A DNA stretch of 64,000 nucleotides from Methylorubrum aminovorans (GCF_022179725.1 NZ_BPRC01000001.1:1-64000), one strand, 5' to 3'; positions 31,912 through 41,289 are shown, counted from the first letter of the stretch. The notes: generated by a model from the letters alone, not told the origin. Program-made: numbers and translations.

Positions 31912-32904
31912 ATGGGTTTGCTGGTCGAGGGTACGTGGCACGACAAGGGCTACGATACGGCCAAATCCGGCGGGCGCTTCGAACGCTCGGCCGCCGCCTT
32001 CCGCAACTGGGTGACGCCCGACGGCGCCCCCGGCCCCTCGGGGGAGGGCGGGTTCGAGGGTAAGGCGGGGCGTTACCACCTCATCGTCGCACTCGCCTGC
32101 CCCTGGGCTCACCGCACGCTGATCGTGCGCCGGCTCAAGGGGCTTGAGGCGGCGATCACCGTCTCCGTGGTCTCGCCCTACATGCGCGAGGAAGGCTGGG
32201 TGTTTGAGGCCGAGGAGGAGGGCGGCGTACCGGGCTCGACCGCTGATCCGCTGTTCGGCGCCAAGCGGCTGTACGAGATCTATGTCCGGGCGAAGCCCGA
32301 TTATTCCGGTCGCGTTACCGTGCCGGTGCTGTGGGACAAGCGGCGCGAGACCATCGTCTCGAACGAATCGGCCGAGATCATCCGGATGCTGAACGGCGCT
32401 TTCGGCGCGAGCGGGCCGGACCTCTATCCGGAGGCTCTGCGAACCGAAATCGATCAGATCAACGAGCGCGTCTACGACCGGGTCAACAACGGCGTCTACA
32501 AGGCGGGTTTTGCCACCACGCAAGAGGCTTACGAGGACGCCTTTACCGCCCTGTTCGCCGAGCTCGACGCCCTCGAAGATCGACTGGACCGGCAGCGCTA
32601 CCTCTGCGGATCGTCGCTGACCGAGGCCGACATCCGCCTGTTTACCACTCTCGTGCGCTTCGATGCGGTCTATGTCGGGCACTTCAAGTGCAATCGGCGC
32701 CGGATCGCCGATTATCCCAACCTGTCGAACTATCTGCGCGACCTCTACGCCCTGCCGGGCGTGGCGGAGACGGTGAACCTCGACCAGATCAAGCGCCACT
32801 ATTACGGCAGCCACGCCGGCATCAACCCGACGGGGATCGTGCCGCTCGGTCCCGAACTCCATTTTGATGCGCCCAACGATCGCGCCCTGCGCTTCGGCGG
32901 TTGA
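31912..32904 (+). CDS. Glutathione S-transferase family, glutathionyl-hydroquinone reductase-like (Xi class)
   Basis: 330 residues from the ATG at 31912, where homology starts; the open frame reaches back to 31579 but that part overlaps the opposite gene. Thioredoxin fold with catalytic Cys63 in ALACPWAHRTL, preceded by GRYHLIVA, then VPVLWDKRRETIVSNESAEI (glutathione site), and the helical domain LCGSSLTEADIRLFTTLVRF and KRHYYGSHAGINPTGIVPLG. These are the signatures of YqjG/EcmB-type enzymes that remove glutathione from hydroquinones. Confidence 0.92.
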   Translation: MGLLVEGTWHDKGYDTAKSGGRFERSAAAFRNWVTPDGAPGPSGEGGFEGKAGRYHLIVALACPWAHRTLIVRRLKGLEAAITVSVVSPYMREEGWVFEAEEEGGVPGSTADPLFGAKRLYEIYVRAKPDYSGRVTVPVLWDKRRETIVSNESAEIIRMLNGAFGASGPDLYPEALRTEIDQINERVYDRVNNGVYKAGFATTQEAYEDAFTALFAELDALEDRLDRQRYLCGSSLTEADIRLFTTLVRFDAVYVGHFKCNRRRIADYPNLSNYLRDLYALPGVAETVNLDQIKRHYYGSHAGINPTGIVPLGPELHFDAPNDRALRFGG

Positions 32905-32976
32905 ACCGGGCCGCCTTGCAGGAAATATCCATCACGACAAACGGCACCGGATGCCGATCAGGAGGAACACCACGCC

Positions 32977-33507
32977 ATGACGATCCGCTCGCGCGCCCCG
33001 CTTCTCGCGCTCTCCGGTGTCGCGTCCTTGGGCCTGCTCGCCGCAGCGCCGGCCACGGCTCAGCAGGGGGCGGAGGTGACGATGACCGGCCAGTGCGAGC
33101 GACTGGTGATCGGAGGCCTCGACATCACACAGAACTGCAAGGAGCAGCTCGTCAACACGGTCTCACGCGGGCGCACGACCTTCGACTTCGCGGCCTGGGA
33201 CGGTCAGACCCTGAGCTTCAGCGGCTCCGGGGCGCAGCACGAGCAGACCGAGGAGACCGAGCAGCTCCAGCCGATCAGCCTCGTGGTGCCGGGCATGAAG
33301 AACAAGGACGGCATCGCCCGCAGCCCCGCCCCCGCGGTCGGTGCCTGCAAGTTCTCGAAGCCCGAGCCCGGCAAGACCCGAATCGCCTGCGAGGCGACCT
33401 CCCAGGGCAAGACCTATGCGGGGGTGTTCGTGACGGAGACCAAGGCCGGCGCCGGGCCGGGCGGGGAAGCGCCGAAGGCGGGAGCGGCCGGCCAGCCCAA
33501 GCCCTGA
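32977..33507 (+). CDS. Secreted hypothetical protein
   Basis: 176 residues with a clear signal peptide (about 1-28, ...AAAPATAQ). AGGAGG lies upstream of the ATG. The mature part has three cysteines (GQCERL, QNCKEQL, GACKFS) plus CEATS, so two disulfides are possible, and short beta-like segments. The last ~30 residues are Gly/Ala/Pro/Lys-rich and probably disordered. No family recognised. It should be periplasmic. Confidence 0.75.
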   Translation: MTIRSRAPLLALSGVASLGLLAAAPATAQQGAEVTMTGQCERLVIGGLDITQNCKEQLVNTVSRGRTTFDFAAWDGQTLSFSGSGAQHEQTEETEQLQPISLVVPGMKNKDGIARSPAPAVGACKFSKPEPGKTRIACEATSQGKTYAGVFVTETKAGAGPGGEAPKAGAAGQPKP

Positions 33508-33625
33508 TTGGATTTCGTTCCCGGAAGGGGTTCGAAAACGTCTGGTCAGGTGCGTCCCGAAGCCCCATGTAACGGGCCCGGTGCGGTGCACGCGCCGGAC
33601 GCGTTTCATGATTTCCGAGGGCTCC

Positions 33626-34534
33626 ATGCTCGACGCCAACGCCGCCGCCGGCGCCCCCGCCGACGGCCTTATCAAGGACACCACCACGGCGGGCTTCCGG
33701 CAGGACGTCATCGCCGAATCAATGAACCAGCCGGTGATCGTCGATTTCTGGGCGCCCTGGTGCGGCCCGTGCAAGCAGCTCACGCCGGTCCTCGAGAAGG
33801 TGGTGCGGGCGGCCGGCGGCCGGGTGAAGCTCGCCAAGCTCAACATCGACGAGCATCCCGGCGTCTGGCAGCAGATCGGTCAGCAGCTCGGCCTGCAGTC
33901 GATCCCGGCCGTGATCGCGATCGACCGCGGCCGGCCGGTGGACGCCTTCATGGGCGCCGTGCCGGAATCCGAGGTGCGCGCCTTCGTCGACCGGCTCGCC
34001 GGTCCCTCCGAGATCGATCAGGTGCTCGAAGAGGCCGCCGCGGTCGCCTCGGCCGGCGATCTCGCCTCGGCCTCCGAACTCTACGCCGCGGTGCTGCGCG
34101 AGGAGCCGGAAAATCTCAAGGCCGTCGCGGGCCTCGCCAAGACCCAGCTCGAACTCGGTGAGACCGAGAACGCCCGGCAGGTGCTGGCGATGGTGCCGCC
34201 GGACAAGGCCGAAGACCCGCTGCTCGCGGGCGTGCGCGCCGCGCTCGAACTCGCCGATCAGGCTGGGAGCCTGGGCGACCTCGCCGGCCTGCAGCGGCGG
34301 ATCGAGGCCGATCCCAACGATTTCCAGGCCCGTTTCGACCTTGCGCTGGGCCTCAACGGTGCCGGCAAGCGCGACGAGGCGGTCGATCAACTCGTCGCCA
34401 TCGCCCGGGCCGACCGGAACTGGAACGAGGACGCCGCGCGCAAGCAGCTGCTTCAGTTCTTCGAGGCCTGGGGCCTGATGGACCCGGCCGCCATTCGCGG
34501 GCGCCGCCAGCTCTCGACGCTGCTATTCTCGTGA
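33626..34534 (+). CDS. ybbN: Thioredoxin-domain co-chaperone (YbbN/CnoX-like)
   Basis: 302 residues from the ATG at 33626 (GAGGG six bases upstream); an ATG at 33608 would add six residues. Thioredoxin domain to ~120 with active site WCGPCK (Cys46/Cys49; both cysteines present, unlike E. coli CnoX with SxxC), then TPR-like repeats (LASASELYAAVLREEPENLK, DEAVDQLVAIARADRNWNED) and the C-terminal LLFS. Protects proteins from oxidation or aggregation and hands them to chaperonin. Neighbours are a Lon-N-like protein and Trm112, a group often found together in Rhizobiales. Confidence 0.92.
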   Translation: MLDANAAAGAPADGLIKDTTTAGFRQDVIAESMNQPVIVDFWAPWCGPCKQLTPVLEKVVRAAGGRVKLAKLNIDEHPGVWQQIGQQLGLQSIPAVIAIDRGRPVDAFMGAVPESEVRAFVDRLAGPSEIDQVLEEAAAVASAGDLASASELYAAVLREEPENLKAVAGLAKTQLELGETENARQVLAMVPPDKAEDPLLAGVRAALELADQAGSLGDLAGLQRRIEADPNDFQARFDLALGLNGAGKRDEAVDQLVAIARADRNWNEDAARKQLLQFFEAWGLMDPAAIRGRRQLSTLLFS

Positions 34535-34619
34535 GGCAGAAGCTCCCTCAGAGCGTCACGGCGACCGCAGCCACCGGACGAGACGGCCCGCACCACCTTC
34601 CTCAGCAGGAATGCCGCGC

Positions 34620-35288
34620 ATGAGTCCTCAGCCGAGCTGCAAGTCGCCGGCGGAGTGCCCCGCCATCATTCCGGTCTTCCCGCTGCCGGGGGCACTTCTG
34701 CTGCCGCGGGGGCAGATGCCGCTCAACATCTTCGAGCCGCGCTACCTCGCCATGGTGGACGACGCGCTGCGCTCCGAGCGGATCATCGGCATGATCCAGC
34801 CCGATGCGGAGGGCGGCGGTGCGCCGCTCAGCCCCCGGCTCTACCGGGTCGGCTGCGCCGGGCGGATCAGCCAGTTCGCCGAGACCGGCGACGGGCGCTA
34901 CCTGATCTCGCTTACCGGCATCAGCCGCTTCCGGGTCGAGAGCGAACTCGCGGTCACCACTCCCTATCGTCGCTGCCAAGTGTCCTACGACAGCTTCGCC
35001 CAGGATTTCGAGGCGCGCGCCGGCGAGGAGGCGGTCGATCGCGAGGGCGTCCTGCGGGCCCTGCGCAACTTCATCGAGGCCAACGAGCTCCAGGTCGATT
35101 GGGCCGGCATCGAGGAGGCGCCGAACGAGGCACTGGTCAACGCGCTCTGCATGATGAGCCCGTTCGGCGTGCGCGAGAAGCAGGCGATGCTGGAAGCGCC
35201 CGATCTCAAGACACGGGCCGAGGTGCTGGTCGCCGTGACCGAGATGGAGCTGGTGCGCGCCAGCGGGGCGGAGCCGACGCTGCAGTGA
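34620..35288 (+). CDS. Lon N-terminal-domain (LON substrate-binding) protein
   Basis: 222 residues from the ATG at 34620 (AGGA nine bases upstream; the earlier ATG at 34611 directly abuts that AGGA and is unlikely). Contains only the PUA-like Lon N domain: [67 protein letters not shown], and a helical end. No ATPase or protease domain is present. Such standalone proteins probably bind unfolded peptides; the role is not settled. Follows the YbbN-like gene by 85 bp and precedes trm112. Confidence 0.9.
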   Translation: MSPQPSCKSPAECPAIIPVFPLPGALLLPRGQMPLNIFEPRYLAMVDDALRSERIIGMIQPDAEGGGAPLSPRLYRVGCAGRISQFAETGDGRYLISLTGISRFRVESELAVTTPYRRCQVSYDSFAQDFEARAGEEAVDREGVLRALRNFIEANELQVDWAGIEEAPNEALVNALCMMSPFGVREKQAMLEAPDLKTRAEVLVAVTEMELVRASGAEPTLQ

Positions 35289-35355
35289 TGTTTTCGAAGT
35301 CTCGTGGTCCGTCTCGTGCCGATCGCGGACCAGTCTACCGGAAGTGACAGGAACC

Positions 35356-35562
35356 ATGGCCGACACCTCTGCCCCGCCCGTCGAAGCGACCCGCGTCGAT
35401 CCCCGCCTGCTCGAACTCCTGGTCTGCCCGCTGACCAAGGAGCCGCTGGAATACGACGCCGCCCGCGAAGAGCTCATCAGCCGTTCCGCAAAGCTCGCCT
35501 ACCCGATCCGCGACGGCATCCCGATCATGCTGCCGGAAGAGGCGCGCTCGCTGACGGAGTGA
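35356..35562 (+). CDS. Trm112-family protein (YcaR/UPF0434)
   Basis: 68 residues from the ATG at 35356; a GTG at 35344 would add four. Contains [17 protein letters not shown], the Trm112 opening with the first Cys, and [20 protein letters not shown] at the end. A single cysteine, so no full zinc ribbon. Bacterial members may activate methyltransferases. Last gene of the ybbN-lonN-trm112 group, followed by a terminator 150 bp on. Confidence 0.9.
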   Translation: MADTSAPPVEATRVDPRLLELLVCPLTKEPLEYDAAREELISRSAKLAYPIRDGIPIMLPEEARSLTE

Positions 35563-35711
35563 GCGCCGTAAGACGCGCCGCCGTCACGACGAGCGGAGCG
35601 AAGCGGTGCAGCGGCGCCATCTTCAACGCCGCGGCGGCGTCGACTGCGTGAGGCGAGCCCAGGATTGCTGCGGCTTCGCCTTGCAACGACGTGACCCGTG
35701 ATACGATCACG

Positions 35712-35748
35712 AAAAAAGGGCGCCCGGCTCTCGCCGGACGCCCTTTTT
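35712..35748. terminator. Bidirectional Rho-independent terminator
   Basis: AAAAAA-GGGCGCCCGGC-TCTC-GCCGGACGCCC-TTTTT (35712-35748): an 11-bp stem with one mismatch flanked by A and T runs, serving both the rightward trm112 gene and the leftward Tim44-like gene. Confidence 0.85.
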
Positions 35749-35766
35749 GTTGAGCCTCAGAAACCG

Positions 35767-36747
35767 TTACCGGCCCTGCTGAATCGCCGAGAGCTGCCAC
35801 GAGCCACCAGGCTCGCGCACGAAGGTCCAGAACTCCTTGGCCTCCTGCGGGCCGTTCTCGACGTGGCGGTTGGTGGAGCGCTCGAACACCTCGTCGCGCA
35901 GCGAGAAGCGCATGGCGACGGTCGCGAATTCCACCGGACCCTCGCGCCACGCCTCGGACAGGTCGCCCTGGAGAAGCTTCACGTCCGAGATCCGGTTGAC
36001 CACGCCGCGGGCGGCGTTGGCACGCAACTCCTCCTCGAAGTAGCCGACCATCTCCGGCGTCGCGAGACGGCGAAGGGCGGCGACATCCTCGCGGCCGAAG
36101 GCGCCCTGGATCTCATTGAGCGAGCGCTCGAAGGCCTGGAAGTCCTCCGGCTGGACCTGCACCGGCTGCGTCCGGACGCCGCCGCCGAGGCCACCACCGA
36201 GACCGCCAGCAAGTCCGCCGCCCATCGGGTTCGTACCGGGATTCATGCCGTTCTGCGGCGGCAGGCCGGAGCGGGCATGGGGCGCGTTGCCGGCCATGGC
36301 GGGCTGGTCGCCCTCACGGCGGCGGCGGAAGAACCGCACGACGAACATGACGAGCAGCGCGATCAGGCCGATCTGGAAGATCAGGCCGATGAAGGAGCCG
36401 ATGCCGCCGAGGCCGCCCGACAGGCCGGCACCGAGCAGCGCGCCGATCAGGCCGGCGCCAAGCATGCCGCCGAGGAAGCCGCCGCCGAAGCGCCGCCCCT
36501 GGTTCTGCGCCGCCATGCCGGGATTGTTGAAGCCGGGGCTCGGGCTCGTCTGCGAACGCTGGATCGGGCCGGTCGCGCCCGGCGAGGTCGCGGTGGAAGG
36601 CGGCGCGCTGTAGGTCTTCGAGCCGCGCGAGCCCATACCGCCGCCGCCGCCCGGCCGTGCATCGACGGCGGGCGCCGCCAGGGCGAGCGAAGCCGCGAGC
36701 GCGAGGAGGGTCACGACGCGCCGACGGCGCGCGGGGGAGGAAGCCAT
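35767..36747 (-). CDS. Tim44-like domain membrane protein
   Basis: 326 residues from the ATG at 36747 (GAGG eight bases upstream; a GTG at 36765 is possible). Signal peptide (about 10-30, ...LALAAPAVDA), Gly/Ser/Pro-rich linker, Gly-rich hydrophobic stretch (about 85-110), one good membrane helix (LIFQIGLIALLVMFVVRFF), another Gly-rich linker, then the Tim44/MBA1-type domain (about 195-326; DFQAFERSLNEIQGAFGRED ... WTFVREPGGSWQLSAIQQGR). Widespread in Rhizobiales; function unproven, possibly membrane-associated chaperone. Confidence 0.88.
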   Translation of the reverse strand: MASSPARRRRVVTLLALAASLALAAPAVDARPGGGGGMGSRGSKTYSAPPSTATSPGATGPIQRSQTSPSPGFNNPGMAAQNQGRRFGGGFLGGMLGAGLIGALLGAGLSGGLGGIGSFIGLIFQIGLIALLVMFVVRFFRRRREGDQPAMAGNAPHARSGLPPQNGMNPGTNPMGGGLAGGLGGGLGGGVRTQPVQVQPEDFQAFERSLNEIQGAFGREDVAALRRLATPEMVGYFEEELRANAARGVVNRISDVKLLQGDLSEAWREGPVEFATVAMRFSLRDEVFERSTNRHVENGPQEAKEFWTFVREPGGSWQLSAIQQGR

Positions 36748-36904
36748 CGAAAGAACCTCGGTCACCAGAAGGGGCGGATTACCCCGTCTTTATGTGGAGA
36801 CGTCCGAGGCTGGTTTTTAGTCCCGTTCAAGCTCGACTTTTTTGGCGGTGTGGCCGATTTTTTATCCGCTGGGGTCGATCCGTGACGCGAGCGCCGGGAA
36901 AAGA

Positions 36905-38023
36905 TCAGCGCGCGGCGGGGAAGACCAGCCGCACGGTCGCGCCCTCGCCGGGTCGGCTCTCGATCGAGATCGTGCCGTTCTGGCGTTTCATCAAGCCGTG
37001 AACGATGGCGAGTCCGGCGCCGCGGCCGGACTCACGCGTCGTGGCGAAGGGTGCGAGTGCCCGCGACAGCATCTCGGGCGACAGACCGTGCCCGGAATCC
37101 GACACGATGAGGCCGACGGCCCCGGCCTCGGGGCGCTGCAGCGAGCGGTCGCCGGGCTCGATCGCGAACAGGGCGACGCGGACACGTCCCCGCCCCGCCA
37201 TCGCCTCGCAGGCATTGGCGAGGATGTGACCGAGCGCCAGTTCGAGCTGGATCGGGTTGCACAGGGCCGGCGGCAGACCCTCGGGGATCGACAGGTCGAG
37301 GTCGATCCCCGGCGGCAGGCTCGGGCGCAGCCGGTCGAGGCCCGCCCGCACCGCCGCGCCGAGATCGACCGGCCGCAGGTCGGGGGCGATCCGCCGGGAA
37401 TGGGCGAGGAGCTGCCGGGTCAGCACCGCCGCCCGCTCGGAGGCTTCGGTGGAGCGGGTGATCGCCCGCTGGATGAACGGCTCGGGCCGGTCGCCGAGGC
37501 GCCGCTTCAGCCCGTCGATGTAGCCGATCAGGATCTGCAGGAAGTTGTTGAACTCGTGCGCGACGCTGTTCGTCAGCAGCCCGAGTGCCTCCCGCTGCCG
37601 TGACAGGGCGAGGGCATCCTCCGCATCCCGCCGCCGCGTCACGTCGACGATCTGGCCGAGGAAGCGGGGGGCATCGGCGGCGGCAGGAAGGGGAGCGAGG
37701 TGGATCTCGCCCCAGAACGAGTCGCCGCCGCCGCGGGCGAGCAGCAGCTCGAAGCAGCCCGCCTCGCTGCGGGCCAGAGCCTCGCGCAAGGGGCCCCAGC
37801 CGGCATGATCGCCGTGGCGACAGGCGAGCCGCTCGATCGGCTGCCCGACAAGCTCCGCCTCGCTGAGGCCGGTCAGCGCCAGCAGGGCGGGATTGACCGA
37901 CCCGATCACCGGTCCGGCCTCTCCCTGTTCCAGAAGCAGCGACGGTAGCGGGAGCATCGCGAGCCGGGCGGGCTGCGCCGTGGCATCCGGCTTTAGCGAG
38001 AGAGCTGTGTCGGCGGACGTCAT
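36905..38023 (-). CDS. PAS-domain sensor histidine kinase (soluble)
   Basis: 372 residues, no membrane helix. PAS domain (about 25-130; VIGSVNPALLALTGLSEAEL) and kinase core: dimerisation helix with phospho-acceptor His156 in SVAHEFNNFLQIL, HATPase_c with N-box LALGHILANACEAMAG, G1 VSDSGHGLSPEM and GRGAGLAIVHGLMKR. The H-E-F-N-N box places it in the HWE-unlike, NtrB-like class. Its response regulator is not adjacent. It may sense redox or ligand state through PAS. Confidence 0.9.
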   Translation of the reverse strand: MTSADTALSLKPDATAQPARLAMLPLPSLLLEQGEAGPVIGSVNPALLALTGLSEAELVGQPIERLACRHGDHAGWGPLREALARSEAGCFELLLARGGGDSFWGEIHLAPLPAAADAPRFLGQIVDVTRRRDAEDALALSRQREALGLLTNSVAHEFNNFLQILIGYIDGLKRRLGDRPEPFIQRAITRSTEASERAAVLTRQLLAHSRRIAPDLRPVDLGAAVRAGLDRLRPSLPPGIDLDLSIPEGLPPALCNPIQLELALGHILANACEAMAGRGRVRVALFAIEPGDRSLQRPEAGAVGLIVSDSGHGLSPEMLSRALAPFATTRESGRGAGLAIVHGLMKRQNGTISIESRPGEGATVRLVFPAAR

Positions 38024-38135
38024 GGCAGGCTGCCGCCAGGGAAGGATTGGCCGGCCGGAGCGGAGGGCAGGAAAGCCGGAACGGTGTCGGAGCGCAGCGA
38101 AAGCATGCCCTTCAACGTCCGAACCCCGATCCGGA

Positions 38136-38837
38136 TCAGCGGTTGGCGGTGGTCGTGGGCGAGGTGTCGCTGTTGAGACTCACCCAAGCCCGACCGTCCT
38201 GCCCCTCGCGCTTGACGAAGCTGTAGCCGGTGCGCCGCCAGGGCAGCACCGCATTGGTCTTGTTGTCGAGGATCAGGTCGCCCCGGTCGGTGCGCACCAT
38301 CAGCACCGCGTGGCCCTCGCCGATCTCGTCGATCACCACCGTCATGCGCAACGCCCGGCGGGGCAGGCGCCGCTCCACCAGCATCCGGCGCTTGAGGAGC
38401 TGGATGTCCTCGCAATCGCCGAAGCCGTCATCGGGGAAATCCCAGCGATCGACGACGCCCCAATGCGCCATGTCGGTGATCGGCTTGATGCGGGCGTTGA
38501 CCCGGCGGTTCACGGTCGTGAGCATGTGCCACGTCGCAGGGGTCAAGCTGACGACGGCCGGCTCGCCGGGATCGACGATGCATTCCGACGGGTAGCGGGC
38601 GCAGAAATCGTTCCAGGCGGCGACGGGCCGGGCGGGGGCGCCAGGATCGGCGGCGGTGCTTGCCTCGGGCAGACCTGCGGTGCGCGCTTGGCTCGGCTGG
38701 ACCGGTGCTGCGGCGCCGCCGAGCAGCAGGGTGGCGCCGACGAGGGACAGATGAGCGACCCGGCCGAGGCGCTGTCTCACCGCCCCGCGGAGGAACGCCG
38801 ATCCGTTGCCGACGCCCCGAAGCACCGCGTACCGCAT
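38136..38837 (-). CDS. Transglutaminase-like cysteine peptidase (BTLCP/LapG-like), copy 1
   Basis: 233 residues from the ATG at 38837. N-terminal hydrophobic signal (about 20-38, ...LSLVGATLLLGGAAA) sends it to the periplasm. Catalytic Cys in GFGDCEDIQLLKRRM, His in GEGHAVLMV, Asp in ILDNKTNAVLPW: a full peptidase C93 triad. Related LapG cleaves surface adhesins under control of the c-di-GMP receptor LapD. A paralogue with the same order of motifs lies directly upstream (39072). No LapD- or adhesin-like gene lies in the window. Confidence 0.85.
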   Translation of the reverse strand: MRYAVLRGVGNGSAFLRGAVRQRLGRVAHLSLVGATLLLGGAAAPVQPSQARTAGLPEASTAADPGAPARPVAAWNDFCARYPSECIVDPGEPAVVSLTPATWHMLTTVNRRVNARIKPITDMAHWGVVDRWDFPDDGFGDCEDIQLLKRRMLVERRLPRRALRMTVVIDEIGEGHAVLMVRTDRGDLILDNKTNAVLPWRRTGYSFVKREGQDGRAWVSLNSDTSPTTTANR

Positions 38838-39045
38838 GGCCGACCGTCTCGCAGCCCCTTGTTTCCCGGCGAAGCTTGCACGGGCCGGCGCCCGGCTCAA
38901 TACGAAAGTGAAGGAAGGGTGAAGGCGGATTGCCGCTTCCCCGTGCCCGCTTGAGACAACCTCGCTCGGGCTGGCAATCCGGCCACACCGGCCGCCGTTT
39001 TCACTGACTCTTCGCGCCGGCCGCAGGGGATCGATCCGGGAAGCA

Positions 39046-39071
39046 CGCCGCCACCTTTCGGGACGATGCTC
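39046..39071 (-). repeat. Truncated copy of the AGCATCGTCCCGAAAG repeat after BTLCP copy 2
   Basis: Read leftward from one base past the stop: GAGCATCGTCCCGAAAGGTGGCGGCG. It matches the first ~26 bases of the element at 59742-59790 and 47936-47982, but lacks the right half (CTTTCGGAAAAAG). Confidence 0.75.
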
Positions 39072-39731
39072 TCAGCGGTTCGCCGTGGTGACGGGCGAGC
39101 TGGCCCCGCCGAGCGAAACCCATGCCAGGGCGTCCTGCCCCTCGCGCTTGATGAAGACGTAGCCGGTCTGGGCCCAGGGCAGCACCGCGTTGGTCTTGTT
39201 GTCGAGGATGTAGTCGCCGCGGTCGGTCACCAGGGTGAGGACGGCGTGGCCCTCGCCCTTCTCGTCGATCACGACGGTCATCCGCATCGCCCGGCGCGGC
39301 AGGCCGGCTGCTGCCAGCATCTTGCGCTTGAGCAGCTGGAAGTCCTCGCAATCGCCGCGGCCGTCTTCGGCGAGGTCCCACCGGTCGGGCCGGCCCCAAT
39401 GCTCCTGATCGGTGACGGGGTCGATCGTCCGGTTCACACGGCGGTTGATCGAGACGATGCTCGACCAGACGGCGGGGTTCAGCGTGATCCGGGCGGGCTC
39501 GGCGCGGTCGAAGGCGCATTCCGCCGGATAGGACTGGCAGAACTCCGTCCAGGCCAGGATCGGCCGGGCCTCGGCTCCGGCGGTGAGGCCGGCGCTCGCG
39601 GCCGGCAGGGCGGCCATGGTCTGGGAGCTCTGGGCTTTCGCGTCGGCGCCGAGGAGGCCGACACAGACGATCAGCATCAGAAGCCCCATCTGGAGCCCCG
39701 TCTTGAAATGATCCGTCCCGGTGGTGCGCAT
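39072..39731 (-). CDS. Transglutaminase-like cysteine peptidase (BTLCP/LapG-like), copy 2
   Basis: 219 residues from the ATG at 39731 (GGA nine bases upstream). Signal peptide (about 10-33, ...VCVGLLGADAKAQ). Active-site motifs GRGDCEDFQLL, GEGHAVLTLV and LDNKTNAVLPW are intact. It and the copy at 38136 share the block DNKTNAVLPW, RREGQ/KREGQD...WVSL and TTANR at the end, indicating tandem duplication, but they differ in the N-terminus. The element right after the stop (39071 leftward) is a truncated repeat that also follows two other genes in the window. Confidence 0.85.
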   Translation of the reverse strand: MRTTGTDHFKTGLQMGLLMLIVCVGLLGADAKAQSSQTMAALPAASAGLTAGAEARPILAWTEFCQSYPAECAFDRAEPARITLNPAVWSSIVSINRRVNRTIDPVTDQEHWGRPDRWDLAEDGRGDCEDFQLLKRKMLAAAGLPRRAMRMTVVIDEKGEGHAVLTLVTDRGDYILDNKTNAVLPWAQTGYVFIKREGQDALAWVSLGGASSPVTTANR

Positions 39732-40317
39732 CGCGGCGTTTCCTTCGAACGAGGCCAGGATGTCGCCGCACCCCCTCCGCCGCGCTGAAGCCGATCCGCG
39801 CAATTTTATCGATTCGCCCCGGCAACGATCCGCCCGTGCGCGAGGGCGAATTGCGGCTCACGGATCTGCGGCAAAAGCGGGTGATCGCGTTAGGGGCCGG
39901 GAAACCCTGAGGAGGCAGCCGGCCGCTACAGACGGTTTTCGGGACCATCTCACCCGTCATTCCCGGGACCGCTCAGCGGAAACAGGCATTCCCCGTGACA
40001 CGACGCGCAAGCCCGGCGTTCAGGCCCGTCGTCGGTCGCATGCCTCCGCTGCGCCCGTTCAGCCGGGGTCGCGGCGCGGGTGAACGGTTCGGGTGTTCGG
40101 AATGGGCGTTGCCGGTTCAGCCAAACCGTCGTCGGTTCGGGCGCCGCATCTCGGGCGTTCTCCCGTCCCCGCTGCATGGTCCGGGAATGACGGCGGTGCG
40201 CGGCTGAAGAGGGTCGGTCGGCGCGGGAACTCGCGGCTCGTCGGTCCGGCAGGTGCTCAAGCCAAAGCGGCGGGTCCACCGCCGACCGCTACGAAGCGGG
40301 GTAGCCCCGCCCGGCGG
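39732..40317. repeat. 586-bp gap holding a mini-element with ~16-bp terminal inverted repeats
   Basis: No credible gene. CGTCATTCCCGGGACC (39955-39970) is inverted almost perfectly as GGTCCGGGAATGACG (40178-40192; one C shorter), bounding a 238-bp segment with further internal GGTTCGG-type repeats. This resembles a nonautonomous palindromic element. The rest (39732-39954, 40193-40317) shows nothing clear. Confidence 0.5.
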
Positions 40318-40941
40318 TCAGAGCGTGATGCCCTCATGGAACCGGTCGGGGGAGATCGGCAGCATGAACTGGGCGCCGATGCCGCCCTCGAAGTAACGCA
40401 CCACCCGCCCCGGCGTGGAGCCGACCATGATGTGCGTGCCGATCGGCGGCGACGAGGAGGTCGCGAGCGCCACGCCCGACATCGAGATGTCGATGATCCG
40501 GGCGGCGATGAAGCGGCCGCTCTCCAGGCGCAGGGTCACGCCGGGCTGGTGAGGCACGAGACGCTCGTTGGTCCGGCCCTCAGGCAGGCCCAGGCTCTCC
40601 CGGTTGGCGAGCCACATGAGCTGGGAGGCGATCTTGTCGCGCTTGCGCGGCGTCGCGTTGATCCGCATCGCGAAGCCCCGCGGCGGGTGGCGCACGATCA
40701 CGCCTTCCAGACGGCCGATCTGTTCGAGATAGAGCACCACGCGCTCGCCGAGCGCGCCGATCACGGCGCAGGTCAGGCGGACCCCGCCCGGCGACATGTC
40801 CACGGTCTGGCAGGGATATTCCCGCCGGTCGGCCAGCATGTAGCGGCCGAGCAGAGTCGCGCGCACCCGCTGGTGCCGACGCTGTTCGGCGGCGTAATCC
40901 GGCAGAGCGGGGGCTGTCCCGGATCGGGAAAGCTCGGTCAT
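40318..40941 (-). CDS. Tandem PilZ-domain protein
   Basis: 207 residues from the ATG at 40941. First PilZ domain: RRHQRVRATLLGRYML (RxxxR) and DMSPGGVRL (D/NxSxxG). Second, weaker: DISMSGVAL at ~155, with VTLRLESGRFIAARII. No signal peptide or membrane helix. A cytoplasmic c-di-GMP receptor, possibly for motility or polysaccharide control. It may respond to the GGDEF-EAL protein encoded at 6560, but no partner gene adjoins. Downstream on the same strand but 586 bp apart lie two LapG-like peptidase genes. Confidence 0.88.
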   Translation of the reverse strand: MTELSRSGTAPALPDYAAEQRRHQRVRATLLGRYMLADRREYPCQTVDMSPGGVRLTCAVIGALGERVVLYLEQIGRLEGVIVRHPPRGFAMRINATPRKRDKIASQLMWLANRESLGLPEGRTNERLVPHQPGVTLRLESGRFIAARIIDISMSGVALATSSSPPIGTHIMVGSTPGRVVRYFEGGIGAQFMLPISPDRFHEGITL

Positions 40942-41289
40942 GTCAGCTCGGCGGTCTCGATGTTCCGACCGAATCAGTAGCTGCGCCACGGTTACAAAAG
41001 GCTTGCATGCCGGCCAGAGGGCAGCCGCCGATCGCCAAGAATGGGGGATGATACCATTTCCGGTTGATCGCCTCGGCTGGGCACCCACCGTCATTCAGGA
41101 GCGCTGACGACCGTCCGCTGCCGGCAAGACGGCCTGCGCCGGCACGATCTCAGCCGCAGGCGGTCTGACTCTCAGTCTGTACGGCTGCGTCCATTCACGG
41201 TGGGGCGGATTGTCACGCATGTCGGCTGACAGAGCATTGGAGCCGCCGTCGTCTTGAGCCGATCTTGCCTAAACCTGCGCAAGACCTGG
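40942..41289. other. 348-bp gap with no recognised feature
   Basis: Between the PilZ gene start and the PAS_5 gene end, both leftward. I see no gene, terminator or strong palindrome. It should hold the PilZ promoter. Confidence 0.5.
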
